The position numbers were made by a program, and so were the translations under genes. The notes beneath the pieces are model-generated. The model ran no database searches. It saw only the letters and a program-made list of their open reading frames with translations, and was not told where the DNA came from. Shown here piece after piece: positions 1 through 9,412 of a DNA stretch of 37,606 nt. How positions within the stretch are numbered: the first letter of the stretch is position 1; each line of letters begins with the position of its first letter. Source of the DNA: an uncultured Maritimibacter sp. (GTDB taxonomy: Bacteria > Pseudomonadota > Alphaproteobacteria > Rhodobacterales > Rhodobacteraceae); assembly GCA_913063035.1 (NCBI GenBank), contig CAJXYS010000031.1:1-37606 (forward strand). Reading direction: 5' to 3'.

Positions 1-1767
1 GTCAAAAATGAATTTATCGGCCTTTGATGTATTTCGAATTCCAACGATCACGCACATAACAGCCGCATTAGCTGCAGCATTGTTTCGCCATTTGAAGGTG
101 CGATGTGCGAAGCCAATCTCGATGCCGTTCTTGAGAACATTAGGCCAAAGAGCTCCAACGCTCTGCCCTTGGCAGACCGAGTTGGTCGACACCAGAGCCG
201 ATTGAGCGCTGCGTCCTCTGATGTAGCTCGAGGCCTTGAAAATCCAGCATGAGACAAAGTCTATTCGACGGTGAGCGTTCAAGTGCCCGGCCAAGACATG
301 GTCCATATCCGCATTCTGTTGCGGCGAGCGTGAACCATCCCCGAGAAATGGAGGATTCCCTGCAATGTATACTTCTTCATTCGCTTTCGGCGGCGGACAC
401 ACTGCATCCCAGTTGAGACGAAGGGCATTCCCGCAGATGATATGACCGCCATCGCGGAGTGGGAGCGCTTCGGCCGATGCTCCGAAGAGCTCCGCCATTG
501 CTGCATTGGATTGATACTCCGCGATGAAGAGCGCAAGCTTTGCGGTCTCGGCGCCGAAGTCGGTCAGTTCGATCCCGTGGAAGTTTGCGAGAGAGATGGA
601 CGACCACATCTGCACCTGCGTTTGACCGCTCAACTCTCCCAGCCGAGCCAGGATTTTCATCTCCCGTTCGCGCAGCTGGCGGTAGGCGACGACGAGGAAG
701 TTGCCGGATCCACAGGCGGGGTCGAAAACATGAATCCGGCCGAGCCTGTCGAGGACGCGTTTCAGGGCGTTCGGCTTGTCCCAGGCCTTCTCGATGGAGG
801 CATCGACATCGTCGAGGAATAGCGGACCGAGCACCTTCAGAATGTTCGGCACGGAGGTGTAATGCATCCCGAGCTCGCCGCGGGCCTTCGGGTCCGCGAT
901 TGACTGGATCATGGACCCGAAGATGTCCGGGTTGATCTCCTGCCAGTCGAGCCGTGCGGCGTCCTGGAAATATCCCCATGCGATCTTGTCGAACTCGGGA
1001 CAGTCGATGTGATCGGAGAACAGCCCGCCGTTCACATACTCCAGCTCGTGGGTCCAGGTCGGCAGGTCTTCGCGGGCGTCGCGGGGTCGGTTCATTGCCT
1101 CGAAGGCATGGACGATCGCGATATGCGCCTCTGCACCCTTCTCGCCGGCGTGGTTGACCACCAGGCGCGTGAACTGGTCCTTCGAGAAGATCCCGACATC
1201 CTCGGCGAAGAAGCAGAATACCAGCCTGGTCATGAACTGGTTCAGGTCATGGCGGCGCGCCTCGTCCGCCCAGTCCGGATTCGTCTTGAGAATAGCATCG
1301 TAGAGCTTGGCGAGCTTGCCGGTCGCATTGATATCGACCTCGTTCTCTTCGGCGGCCTTGTAGCGGGTCATGCCGGCGGCCGGCAGGAAGAACCCGAAAT
1401 GACGATGCATCTCGCTGTACGGGCACCGCAGCGTCTCTCCAGAGGCCAGGTGCTCGGCCGCCAGGTCCACGCCATCCGTCGCGATCAGGACGGCCGGCTT
1501 GTGCTTGGCGGTGTTCTTGTCCGCGCGAAGCTGGGCCAGAACATCATCGACGTCTCCGAGCTCTGCCGGGGCATAGTAGAACTTCTTGCCCAGCAGCACC
1601 GCCCGCGGCAGCCTGGAGCGGTTCAGCGAGCGCTTCCCGGGCCTTAGCTTCGACACCGTCGCCTTCGCGTTCCCCGTTGCGGCAGCCAAGCCATAGGGGA
1701 ACTCGTCTGGATCGAATGGTGTAGCGACAAGCTCTTCGAGGGCGTCGGAGATTTCTGTCGGGTTCAT
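1..1767 (-). CDS. MmeI-family class I SAM-dependent DNA methyltransferase (C-terminus beyond window)
   Basis: I translated this open frame by hand: 589 codons with no stop, still open at base 1. It starts at ATG 1767 after AGGAAAAG; an in-frame TGA lies about ten codons upstream, so the start is well fixed. The N-terminal part (about 1-190) has the MmeI_N pattern (FGFFLPAAGMTRYKA near 125-140, VFCFFAEDVGIF near 185), then a helical spacer with YVNGGLFS, NPDIFGSMIQ and LGMHYTSVPNILKVL. The methyltransferase has FDPACGSGNFLVVAY (motif I, SAM binding) and the catalytic motif IV as AGNPPF, typical of N6-adenine enzymes. STNSVCQGQ and FKWRNNAAANA match the end of the catalytic domain. Most of the target-recognition domain is missing. 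I see no clear PD-(D/E)XK nuclease motif, so whether it also cuts DNA is open. Family members act in restriction or phage defence. No partner gene is visible. Confidence 0.85.
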   Translation of the reverse strand, partial: MNPTEISDALEELVATPFDPDEFPYGLAAATGNAKATVSKLRPGKRSLNRSRLPRAVLLGKKFYYAPAELGDVDDVLAQLRADKNTAKHKPAVLIATDGVDLAAEHLASGETLRCPYSEMHRHFGFFLPAAGMTRYKAAEENEVDINATGKLAKLYDAILKTNPDWADEARRHDLNQFMTRLVFCFFAEDVGIFSKDQFTRLVVNHAGEKGAEAHIAIVHAFEAMNRPRDAREDLPTWTHELEYVNGGLFSDHIDCPEFDKIAWGYFQDAARLDWQEINPDIFGSMIQSIADPKARGELGMHYTSVPNILKVLGPLFLDDVDASIEKAWDKPNALKRVLDRLGRIHVFDPACGSGNFLVVAYRQLREREMKILARLGELSGQTQVQMWSSISLANFHGIELTDFGAETAKLALFIAEYQSNAAMAELFGASAEALPLRDGGHIICGNALRLNWDAVCPPPKANEEVYIAGNPPFLGDGSRSPQQNADMDHVLAGHLNAHRRIDFVSCWIFKASSYIRGRSAQSALVSTNSVCQGQSVGALWPNVLKNGIEIGFAHRTFKWRNNAAANAAVMCVIVGIRNTSKADKFIFD

Positions 1768-1838
1768 GGGCGGCTTTTCCTGATCGGTCGGTTTTCACGA
1801 GATAGTCTCGAACCCGAAAACACGCGAATTCAAAGGCA

Positions 1839-1876
1839 TTTCGCGAAACGATATCTGCCACACCGATAGATTGCAA
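1839..1876 (-). promoter_or_regulatory. Candidate promoter and palindromic operator of the methyltransferase
   Basis: On the minus strand a -35-like TTGCAA (1876-1871) and a -10-like TATCGT (1853-1848) are separated by exactly 17 bases, about 75 bases ahead of the methyltransferase ATG. The perfect palindrome TTTCGCGAAA (1839-1848) overlaps the end of the -10 and the expected start point. A second inverted repeat, CGAGA-TAG-TCTCG (1798-1810), lies in the leader. The positions would suit repression or autoregulation, which is common in restriction-modification genes. This is inference from pattern and spacing only. Confidence 0.35.
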
Positions 1877-2390
1877 AGGTGGAAGGGAAGGGTATTGGAG
1901 GTGGCGCGCCGGCGTCATCCCCGGCCTTGCCACAGCTCTGGACGGGAGCGGTTGGCCGATCCCAGGGTCAGGTCTTTGATGTCTTTCGGATGTAGTCTGG
2001 CTGCCAGTAGAAGATATCCTCGACCCTGTTCTGCCACCCATCTAAACCATGCACGACCCGCAGTTCGCAGTCCGCCTGCGCACCGATCGGAGGGTTCCAC
2101 ATGCGAAACCTACAGGACGTTCTCCGGCGCGTCCTCATCGATATCGATAATTAGCCCCAACAACCAACCGTTGCCGATCAAGCGATATGATCAGAAGGAA
2201 TTCCTTCTTGGCTCGCACGGGAAATTCCAGCGCAGGTCACGCCGCCTCTGATAGCCGGAGAGCGGAGAGCCGGGCACCAAGGAACGGGAAGCGATGCGCC
2301 GTGCACTACACCGCGGAGGAACAGTGATCTGACAGGGACGACCGAGTGACCAACCTTCCGACATCAGTCAGAGACCGCCACTATCCTTTC

Positions 2391-2410
2391 TTGCATCAGT
2401 TTGCATCAGT
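2391..2410. repeat. Tandem 10-mer repeat, two copies
   Basis: TTGCATCAGT occurs twice back to back (2391-2400 and 2401-2410), immediately before the duplicated SOS-like boxes. Two adjacent tandem duplications suggest local slippage or a functional array. The function is unknown. Confidence 0.6.
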
Positions 2411-2416
2411 GATTTG

Positions 2417-2458
2417 CGTCCTGTTCTGGTTATGTTCCGTCCTGTTCTGGCTACGTTC
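2417..2458. promoter_or_regulatory. Two tandem LexA (SOS) operator-like boxes, GTTC-N7-GTTC
   Basis: A 21-base unit is repeated in tandem (2417-2437 and 2438-2458) with two differences. Each copy contains GTTC-N7-GTTC: GTTC at 2423-2426 and 2434-2437, and GTTC at 2444-2447 and 2455-2458. This is the known LexA-binding motif of Rhodobacter, Caulobacter and Rhizobium relatives. The 21-base spacing places both boxes on the same face of the helix. The flanking gene guaB ends here and reads in from the right, so it is not the obvious target. The only downstream gene on the minus strand is the methyltransferase about 650 bases away. The site may be orphaned, or it may drive an unrecognised transcript. 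Confidence 0.55.
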
Positions 2459-2501
2459 CGCCGCTTTCCTAACAAGCTTACACAGGCCAACTCATTGATA
2501 T

Positions 2502-3989
<1,488 letters not shown>

Positions 3990-4037
3990 CTATCTCACGG
4001 GGACGGGGGAAAGGAAAGCCGCAATTTCCGCGCGGGT

Positions 4038-5000
4038 TCAGGCGGTCGCCGCATTGGTCTTGGCTGCGAGCTGGCCCTTGGCCCACATCTGCATCACCTT
4101 CCAGGCGATGGGCGGCACGACCAGCGTCGCCGCCACGAGCGCGCCGGCCGCGATCAGCCGGAAGGGCTGAGCCGCGACGTAGCCGGCCATCAGCGCCATC
4201 AGGCCGGCGGTGGCGGCAAGCGGAAAGGTGAACGCCCCCCAGAACGGGCTGAAGCCCGCCTCGGTCAGCCAGCGAACGCGAATCGCCAGCAGCAAGAGCA
4301 GCGCCACCGCGGCCCAGGCGAGCCCGGTCGCGAGCCCGCCCTGTCCCAGCATCAGCGAGACGGTGCCGAGCAGCGCCACCGGGGCCAGGTGGATCGCGAG
4401 CAGCGGGCGCAGCGGCGCCGGCACCCCGCGCAGCGTGAACTGGCGCAGGCTCTCGGCCCAGATCGCTATGGCCAGCGCCCCGGTGCCCCAGAGGATCGCC
4501 TGCGCCAACCCGTGCAGGCCGAGCGGCACGGCCGGCACCGCGGCGACGATGAAACCGACGAAGCTGAGGTGGAAGACGGGCGTGACCACCCGCTGCTCGG
4601 CTGGCCCGGTGGCCAGGACATAGAGGATCAGCACCACCAGCCCCGCATGCGCCGCCAGCCCGGCATAGAGCACCGCGGTCGCGGCGCCCCCGCCGTAGGG
4701 AACCAGGACGGCCGCCAGCAGGTAGAGCGAGAGCATCATGGTCGACAGCCCCGCCCGGCCCGGCAGGATGCGCAGATCCTCGGCCACGACGGCGGGGCGG
4801 CGGACGGCCTTGGCGCCATAGGCCAGAGCCGCGAACAGGAAAAGCAGAGTCACCGCGCCGAGAATTGCCTCGCCGACCGCGGCCGGCACGTCGAAGACCG
4901 GCACCGCGCGACGCCAGGCGAGCCCCAGCGCGAGAAGGCCGAAGATCGGCGGAAAGATCGCGGGCGGTGTCCGCCGCCAGAGCCCGGGGGTCGCCTGCAT
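4038..5000 (-). CDS. TDT/SLAC1-family (TehA-like) membrane transporter
   Basis: Integral membrane protein of 320 residues with about ten hydrophobic helices (for example LGAVTLLFLFAALAYG, AVLYAGLAAHAGLVVLILYVLA and TGLAWAAVALLLLLAIRV). The N-terminal PPAIFPPIFGLLALGLAWRR and the overall layout fit the voltage-dependent anion channel / tellurite-resistance TehA family. Members move anions or C4-dicarboxylates; the substrate here cannot be told. I chose ATG 5000 (MQATPGLWRR) over an upstream frame extension because AGGAC lies just before it and the extension is Arg/Ala-rich noise. It sits between rlmE (93 bases upstream) and guaB, probably in one transcription unit. Confidence 0.75.
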   Translation of the reverse strand: MQATPGLWRRTPPAIFPPIFGLLALGLAWRRAVPVFDVPAAVGEAILGAVTLLFLFAALAYGAKAVRRPAVVAEDLRILPGRAGLSTMMLSLYLLAAVLVPYGGGAATAVLYAGLAAHAGLVVLILYVLATGPAEQRVVTPVFHLSFVGFIVAAVPAVPLGLHGLAQAILWGTGALAIAIWAESLRQFTLRGVPAPLRPLLAIHLAPVALLGTVSLMLGQGGLATGLAWAAVALLLLLAIRVRWLTEAGFSPFWGAFTFPLAATAGLMALMAGYVAAQPFRLIAAGALVAATLVVPPIAWKVMQMWAKGQLAAKTNAATA

Positions 5001-5093
5001 GTGTCCTGCTCCGTTCCGTGCGTCGTCTGCGTGCGCCGCGATCCTGACCCGCCCTGCCGCGGAACGGGAGGCGCCGCAGCGTCGCACCGCCCG

Positions 5094-5828
5094 TCAGCCG
5101 TCGTCGGGCGCCGTGTCCGCCGGGCCGCGATACCCGGTCGCGACCACGAATTTCTCAGAGGAATCCTGCCGGCTGGCCGGCGGCTTGACGTTGGCGACCT
5201 TGGCGAAGCGCTTTTTCAGAAGCGCCTGCAACTCCGACTCGGCGCCCCCCGCAAGCACCTTCGCGACGAAGGTGCCGCCCTCTTCGAGCACGTCGAAGGC
5301 GAATGCCGCGGCCGCCTCGCACAGTGCCACGATGCGCAGGTGATCGGTCTGCTTGTGGCCGGAGGACGCGGCGGCCATGTCCGACATCACCACGTCCGCG
5401 CGGCCGCCCAGCCAGGCCTTGACCTTCTCGTCGGCGCCGTCCTCGAGGAAATCGAGCACGTGCAGCTCGGCCCCCGGGATCGGCTCGACCTCCTGCAGGT
5501 CGATGCCGATGACGCGGCCGACCGCCTTGCCCGTCTTCTCGCCGAGCGCGTTCACGCGCCGGACGGCGACCTGGCTCCAGCCGCCGGGCGCGCAGCCCAG
5601 GTCGACGACCCGCGCGCCGGGCACGAGGAAGCGATACTTGTCGTCAAGCTCGAGGATCTTGTAGGCGGCACGGCCGCGATAGCCCTCTTTCCGGGCGCGC
5701 TGGACGTAGGGATCGTTCAGCTGCCGTTCCAGCCAGCGCGTGGACGAGGATTTGCGCCCGCGGGCCGTCTTGACCCGCACGCGCAATTCGCGCTGCCCGC
5801 GCCCCGAGGTCTTGCCGGATCGCGCCAT
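5094..5828 (-). CDS. rlmE: 23S rRNA (uridine-2552) 2'-O-methyltransferase
   Basis: RrmJ/FtsJ-type SAM-dependent methyltransferase that modifies U2552 in the A loop of 23S rRNA at a late stage of 50S assembly. The SAM motif is [13 protein letters not shown] (about 76-88). The K-D-K-E catalytic set is visible: Lys57 ([10 protein letters not shown]), Asp150 (VVMSDMAA), Lys190 (GTFVAKVL) and Glu225 (SSEKFVVA). At 244 residues it is longer than E. coli RlmE (209), mainly because of a basic N-terminal tail, as is usual in alphaproteobacteria. The start is only two bases after the ppx stop, so the two genes are almost certainly cotranscribed. Confidence 0.95.
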   Translation of the reverse strand: MARSGKTSGRGQRELRVRVKTARGRKSSSTRWLERQLNDPYVQRARKEGYRGRAAYKILELDDKYRFLVPGARVVDLGCAPGGWSQVAVRRVNALGEKTGKAVGRVIGIDLQEVEPIPGAELHVLDFLEDGADEKVKAWLGGRADVVMSDMAAASSGHKQTDHLRIVALCEAAAAFAFDVLEEGGTFVAKVLAGGAESELQALLKKRFAKVANVKPPASRQDSSEKFVVATGYRGPADTAPDDG

Positions 5829-5830
5829 GT

Positions 5831-6949
5831 TCAGAACGCCCCGCTTTCCAGAACGCCGTCGGCGTTCATCTGGGCATAGAGCAGGCCCTCGCGAAGCCCG
5901 CGGTCGGCCACCGACAGACGGTCCGTCGGCCAGGCACGCAGCAGCGCCTGCAGGATCGCCGCGCCCGACATGATCAGCGAATGGCGGTCGCGCCCGATCC
6001 GCGGGTCGAGCCGCCGCCCCACCGGGCCGAGCGCGAGGTAATCGCGGATCACCGCGTCGATCTGGTCGGAAGTCATGCGCAGCCCGTCCACCTTGTTCCG
6101 GTCATAGCGTTTCAGCCCTAGGTGACTCGCCGCCACGGTGGTCACGGTGCCGCTGGTGCCGATGATCTGGAAGCCGTCGCGCGCCTGGTCGGCGGCGTCG
6201 TGATAGGGCGAGAAGGCCGCCAGCTTTTCCTCGAAATAGCAGGACATCAGCGCGAAACGCGCCGCGTCGTCCTCGACGTCGTCGAACTGATCCTTGAGCG
6301 TCGCCACCCCGAGCGGGACCGAGATCCAGTCCACCACCTTGGCCGCCGGGAAGGGCGAGTCGGTGCGGTCGAACCCGGTATGGAGCCGCATCAGCGCGCG
6401 CTGTCGGTCCAGCGGGGCCACCGCCGAGAGATCGATCCAGACCAGTTCGGTCGACCCGCCGCCGATATCGACCACCAGCAACTGCTCGGTGCGGGTCGAC
6501 ACCAGCGGCGCGCAGCTGACCACGGCAAGCCGCGCCTCTTCCTCGGCCTCGATGACCTGCAGCTCGAGCCCGGTCTCGCGCTTTACCAGGTTCAGGAAAT
6601 CGCCGCCGTTGCGCGCGCGCCGGCACGCCTCGGTCGCGACGAGCCGCATGCGGCGCACGTCGTGTTTCCGCAGCTTGCGCTGACAGATGCGCAATGCTCC
6701 CACCGCCCGCCCGATCGACGCGCGCGACAGCCGGCCATGCGCTTCCAGCCCGTGGCCCAGCTGCACCGATTTGGAAAAGCTGTCGACCACGTGGAACTGG
6801 CTGCCCTTCGGCTGAGCGATGAGCATGCGGCAGCTGTTGGTGCCGAGATCCAGCGCGGCATATAGCTCCGCCGGATCCGGCCTGTCGGGCGCGGGGCGCT
6901 CTACCGGTTTCGGGAACGCGCCCGCATGTGCGGGGCGCTTAGGCGCCAT
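5831..6949 (-). CDS. ppx: Ppx/GppA-type exopolyphosphatase / pppGpp phosphohydrolase
   Basis: ASKHA-fold phosphatase of 372 residues. Phosphate-binding motif 1 is [17 protein letters not shown] (about 30-46) and motif 2 is [15 protein letters not shown] (about 158-172); the central [16 protein letters not shown] is also typical. Members remove terminal phosphates from polyphosphate or convert pppGpp to ppGpp. The protein has only the two-lobe catalytic core and lacks the C-terminal HD-like domain of E. coli Ppx, which is common in alphaproteobacteria, so the choice between Ppx and GppA activity cannot be made from sequence. It starts at ATG 6949 and is the first gene of the leftward ppx-rlmE unit, divergent from the one-carbon operon. 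Confidence 0.88.
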   Translation of the reverse strand: MAPKRPAHAGAFPKPVERPAPDRPDPAELYAALDLGTNSCRMLIAQPKGSQFHVVDSFSKSVQLGHGLEAHGRLSRASIGRAVGALRICQRKLRKHDVRRMRLVATEACRRARNGGDFLNLVKRETGLELQVIEAEEEARLAVVSCAPLVSTRTEQLLVVDIGGGSTELVWIDLSAVAPLDRQRALMRLHTGFDRTDSPFPAAKVVDWISVPLGVATLKDQFDDVEDDAARFALMSCYFEEKLAAFSPYHDAADQARDGFQIIGTSGTVTTVAASHLGLKRYDRNKVDGLRMTSDQIDAVIRDYLALGPVGRRLDPRIGRDRHSLIMSGAAILQALLRAWPTDRLSVADRGLREGLLYAQMNADGVLESGAF

Positions 6950-7111
6950 GTCATGGTGCCTCCAATTCGTGTTGCCTTGAAGTTACTCTTTGCGTGCGTC
7001 CTGTTCAAGCGCCGTCGGCTTGTCGTTTCCAAGGGCCGCATTGTCGAAATCCGTCGCGGCACCCGGCGCGGAGGCTCCTAGAAGACACCGAAACGCAACG
7101 AGGAATCGGAT

Positions 7112-7420
7112 ATGCCCGACGTCACCATCGTCTACTGGCGCGACATCCCGGCCCAGGTCATCGTCGGCAAGGGCCGTCGCGGCGCCAAGCATCCGCTGCC
7201 CGAACGCTTCGAGCAGGCCATTGACAGATGCGCGATGAAGGTAGGCGCGGGGGACGCGGATGCCTATCTGGAGGAATGGCGCAAGGCGCCGCCCTACTCT
7301 GTCGAGGGTGACCCACAGGAGGTCGCAAAAACCGAAGCCGCGCGGATCGAGGCCGAGTACGACAGCGAACGAGTGAAGGCACTGATCACCAATGACGGGT
7401 GGGCCGAGGCCCAGAACTGA
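7112..7420 (+). CDS. Small 'virulence factor' family protein (PF13769-like)
   Basis: A 102-residue soluble protein beginning MPDVTIVYWRDIPAQVIVGKG. It resembles the conserved small protein annotated in alphaproteobacteria as 'virulence factor', a name with little functional basis. No catalytic motif is evident. The conserved-looking core is the N-terminal strand region and the PLPERFEQAIDRCAM helix. ATG 7112 follows AGGA. The gene is the first of four plus-strand genes for methyltetrahydrofolate and corrinoid chemistry, with 12 bases to the next. The context points to a role in folate-linked methyl transfer rather than virulence; that is inference. Confidence 0.8.
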   Translation: MPDVTIVYWRDIPAQVIVGKGRRGAKHPLPERFEQAIDRCAMKVGAGDADAYLEEWRKAPPYSVEGDPQEVAKTEAARIEAEYDSERVKALITNDGWAEAQN

Positions 7421-7432
7421 AGGAGACGCGCC

Positions 7433-8365
7433 ATGGCGCTGCTGAATTTCCGCTCCAGGTCCGAGACGGCCCCGCCCCCGGTCAAGCCCGAGGTCGAGGC
7501 GTTCCTGCAGGATTACTCGATCGAGGTCATGCCGCGCACCGCCGAGAAGGTCGAGGATTTCCGCGCCCTTCTGCCGGCCGGCACCCGCGTCTACATCGCC
7601 CATATCGAGGGCACGCCCATCGACGACATGGTCGCCACCGCCCGCCGGTTGAACGCCGAGGGCTACACGGTGATGCCTCATTTCCCAGCCCGCATCATCA
7701 AGGACAAGGCGACGCTCGGGGACTGGATCGCGCGCTACCAGGGCGAGGCCGACGTCCGCCAGGCGCTGGTGCTCGCCGGGGGTGTTTCAAACCCGCATGG
7801 CGACTTTCACTCCTCCATGCAACTCCTTGAAACCGGGCTGTTCGATGCCGCCGGCTTCGAGAGGCTGCACGTCGCCGGCCACCCCGAGGGCAACCGGGAC
7901 ATCGACCCCGAGGGCGGCAACCGCGTGGTCGACGAGGCGCTGCGCTGGAAGCAGGCCTTCAGCGCCCACACCGCCGCCGAGATGGCCATCGTGACCCAGT
8001 TCGCCTTCGAGTCCGGGCCGGTGATCGCCTGGGCCGACCGGCTGCGCGCGGCCGGGATCACCCTGCCGATCCATATCGGCGTGGCCGGCCCGGCCAAGTT
8101 GCAGACGCTGATCAAGTTCTCGATCGCCTGCGGGGTGGGCGCGTCGCTGCGCGTGCTGCAGCGCCGCGCCAAGGACGTCACCAAGCTGCTGATGCCGTTC
8201 GAGCCGGACGAGTTCGTGGGCGCGCTGGCCGCGCACAAGGCCGCCAACCCGGACTTCAACATCACCAATGTGCACTTCTTCCCGCTTGGCGGGATCAAGG
8301 CCAACGCGACCTGGGCGATCGAGCATGGCGGCACCGCCACCGTGCCGGCCGACGCCAAGACATAA
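7433..8365 (+). CDS. Methylenetetrahydrofolate reductase family protein
   Basis: 310-residue TIM-barrel protein of the MetF superfamily, predicted to reduce 5,10-methylene-THF to 5-methyl-THF with a flavin, or to run in reverse in demethylation pathways. YSIEVMPRTAEK near residue 30 aligns with the canonical FEFFPPRT segment and keeps the catalytic Glu (Glu31). HIEGTPIDDMVATARRL, MPHFPARIIKD and QALVLAGG replace the usual MetF segments, so it is a divergent branch. The start ATG 7433 follows AAGGAGA. The next two genes encode a methyl-THF methyltransferase and a corrinoid activator, which supports 5-methyl-THF as the shared intermediate. I leave the symbol blank because a canonical metF may be elsewhere. 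Confidence 0.82.
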   Translation: MALLNFRSRSETAPPPVKPEVEAFLQDYSIEVMPRTAEKVEDFRALLPAGTRVYIAHIEGTPIDDMVATARRLNAEGYTVMPHFPARIIKDKATLGDWIARYQGEADVRQALVLAGGVSNPHGDFHSSMQLLETGLFDAAGFERLHVAGHPEGNRDIDPEGGNRVVDEALRWKQAFSAHTAAEMAIVTQFAFESGPVIAWADRLRAAGITLPIHIGVAGPAKLQTLIKFSIACGVGASLRVLQRRAKDVTKLLMPFEPDEFVGALAAHKAANPDFNITNVHFFPLGGIKANATWAIEHGGTATVPADAKT

Positions 8366-8375
8366 GGACAGGGAC

Positions 8376-9347
8376 ATGACCCGCACCGTCGTCGAATCGA
8401 AGACCAAATCCGTCACCATCGGCTTTGACGAGCCGTTCTGCGTGATCGGTGAACGCATCAACCCGACCGGCCGCAAGAAGCTGGCCGCCGAGCTGGAGGC
8501 CGGCGATTTCTCCACCGTCGAGAAGGACGCGCTGGAACAGGCCGCCTGCGGGGCGATGGTGCTCGATGTGAACGCGGGCGTGGTCTACAACTCCAACCCC
8601 AACCCGAACGAGACCGAGCCGCCGCTCATGACCAAGATGATCGAGCTGGTGCAGGGGCTGGTGGACATCCCGCTCTGCATCGACAGCTCGGTGCCGGCGG
8701 CGCTCGAGGCGGGGCTGGCGGCGGCCCATGGCCGGCCGCTCCTGAACTCGGTGACCGGCGAGGAGGAGCGGCTCGAGGCGATCCTGCCGCTCGTCAAGAA
8801 ATACGACGTGCCCGTGGTGGCGATCTCGAACGACGACACCGGGATCTCGGAAGATCCCGACGTGCGCTTCGCCGTGGCCAAGAAGATCGTGGAACGCGCC
8901 GCCGATTTCGGCATCCCGGCCCATGACATCGTCGTCGATCCGCTGGTGATGCCGGTCGGCGCGATGGCGACGGCGGGGCGGCAGGTCTTCACCCTGGTCC
9001 GCCGCCTGCGCGAGGAGTTGGGCGTCAACACCACCTGCGGCGCCTCGAACATCTCCTTCGGGCTGCCCAACCGGCACGGGATCAACGCCGCCTTCCTGCC
9101 GATGGCGATCGGCGCGGGCATGACCAGCGCGATCATGAACCCGGTCCGCCCCGTCGAGATGGAGGCGATCCGCGCGGCCAATTTCCTGATGGCCAATGAT
9201 CCCAACGGGGGCGCGTGGATCAAGTTCTCGCGCGTTCTCGACCAGGTGAAGGAAGGCAAGGACTTCGCCGAGGCCTCTCGGGAAAGCGCCGCCGCCGCTG
9301 CCGGCCAGCGTGGCGGGCGGCGCGGCGGACGCCGGCGCAGCGCCTGA
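8376..9347 (+). CDS. Methyltetrahydrofolate:corrinoid methyltransferase (pterin-binding)
   Basis: 323 residues with the pterin-binding TIM barrel of AcsE/MtgA and of the second module of MetH: VIGERINPTGRKKL near 20-33, MVLDVNAG, IDSSVPAALEAGL, VVDPLVMPVGAM and GASNISFGLPNR. It transfers the methyl group between 5-methyl-THF and a corrinoid protein. ATG 8376 is preceded by AAGGACAGGG and lies 10 bases after the reductase stop. In roseobacters homologous single-domain proteins serve as the folate module of a split methionine synthase (recalled from published mutant-fitness work; not checkable here). The last 14 residues, GQRGGRRGGRRRSA, form an unusual basic tail. Confidence 0.9.
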   Translation: MTRTVVESKTKSVTIGFDEPFCVIGERINPTGRKKLAAELEAGDFSTVEKDALEQAACGAMVLDVNAGVVYNSNPNPNETEPPLMTKMIELVQGLVDIPLCIDSSVPAALEAGLAAAHGRPLLNSVTGEEERLEAILPLVKKYDVPVVAISNDDTGISEDPDVRFAVAKKIVERAADFGIPAHDIVVDPLVMPVGAMATAGRQVFTLVRRLREELGVNTTCGASNISFGLPNRHGINAAFLPMAIGAGMTSAIMNPVRPVEMEAIRAANFLMANDPNGGAWIKFSRVLDQVKEGKDFAEASRESAAAAAGQRGGRRGGRRRSA

Positions 9348-9412
9348 CGCGACAGGGCCAGCCCCGGCGGGCCATTCGCCGGGGCGGCCACGGCCAGCGA
9401 CCAAGGACACAC

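Larger units (their letters stand above)
1768..2501. other. Gene-poor interval between methyltransferase and guaB
   Basis: About 730 bases with no gene I can defend. Short open frames exist on both strands. The best is on the minus strand (about 2100 to 1915), a 61-residue frame. The in-frame stretch upstream of it, beyond a TAG stop (about 2220-2115), reads like real protein (LIIDIDEDAPENVL). This could be a decayed coding remnant, but I recognise no family. The right end holds a tandem 10-mer and two tandem SOS-like boxes. The whole interval looks like the edge of an inserted segment next to the core gene guaB. Confidence 0.4.

Noticed and set aside
6950-7111. Looked for a SAM or cobalamin riboswitch ahead of the folate/B12 operon
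   Set aside because: The 162-base divergent interval is too short for a cobalamin riboswitch and shows none of the conserved SAM-riboswitch cores I know.
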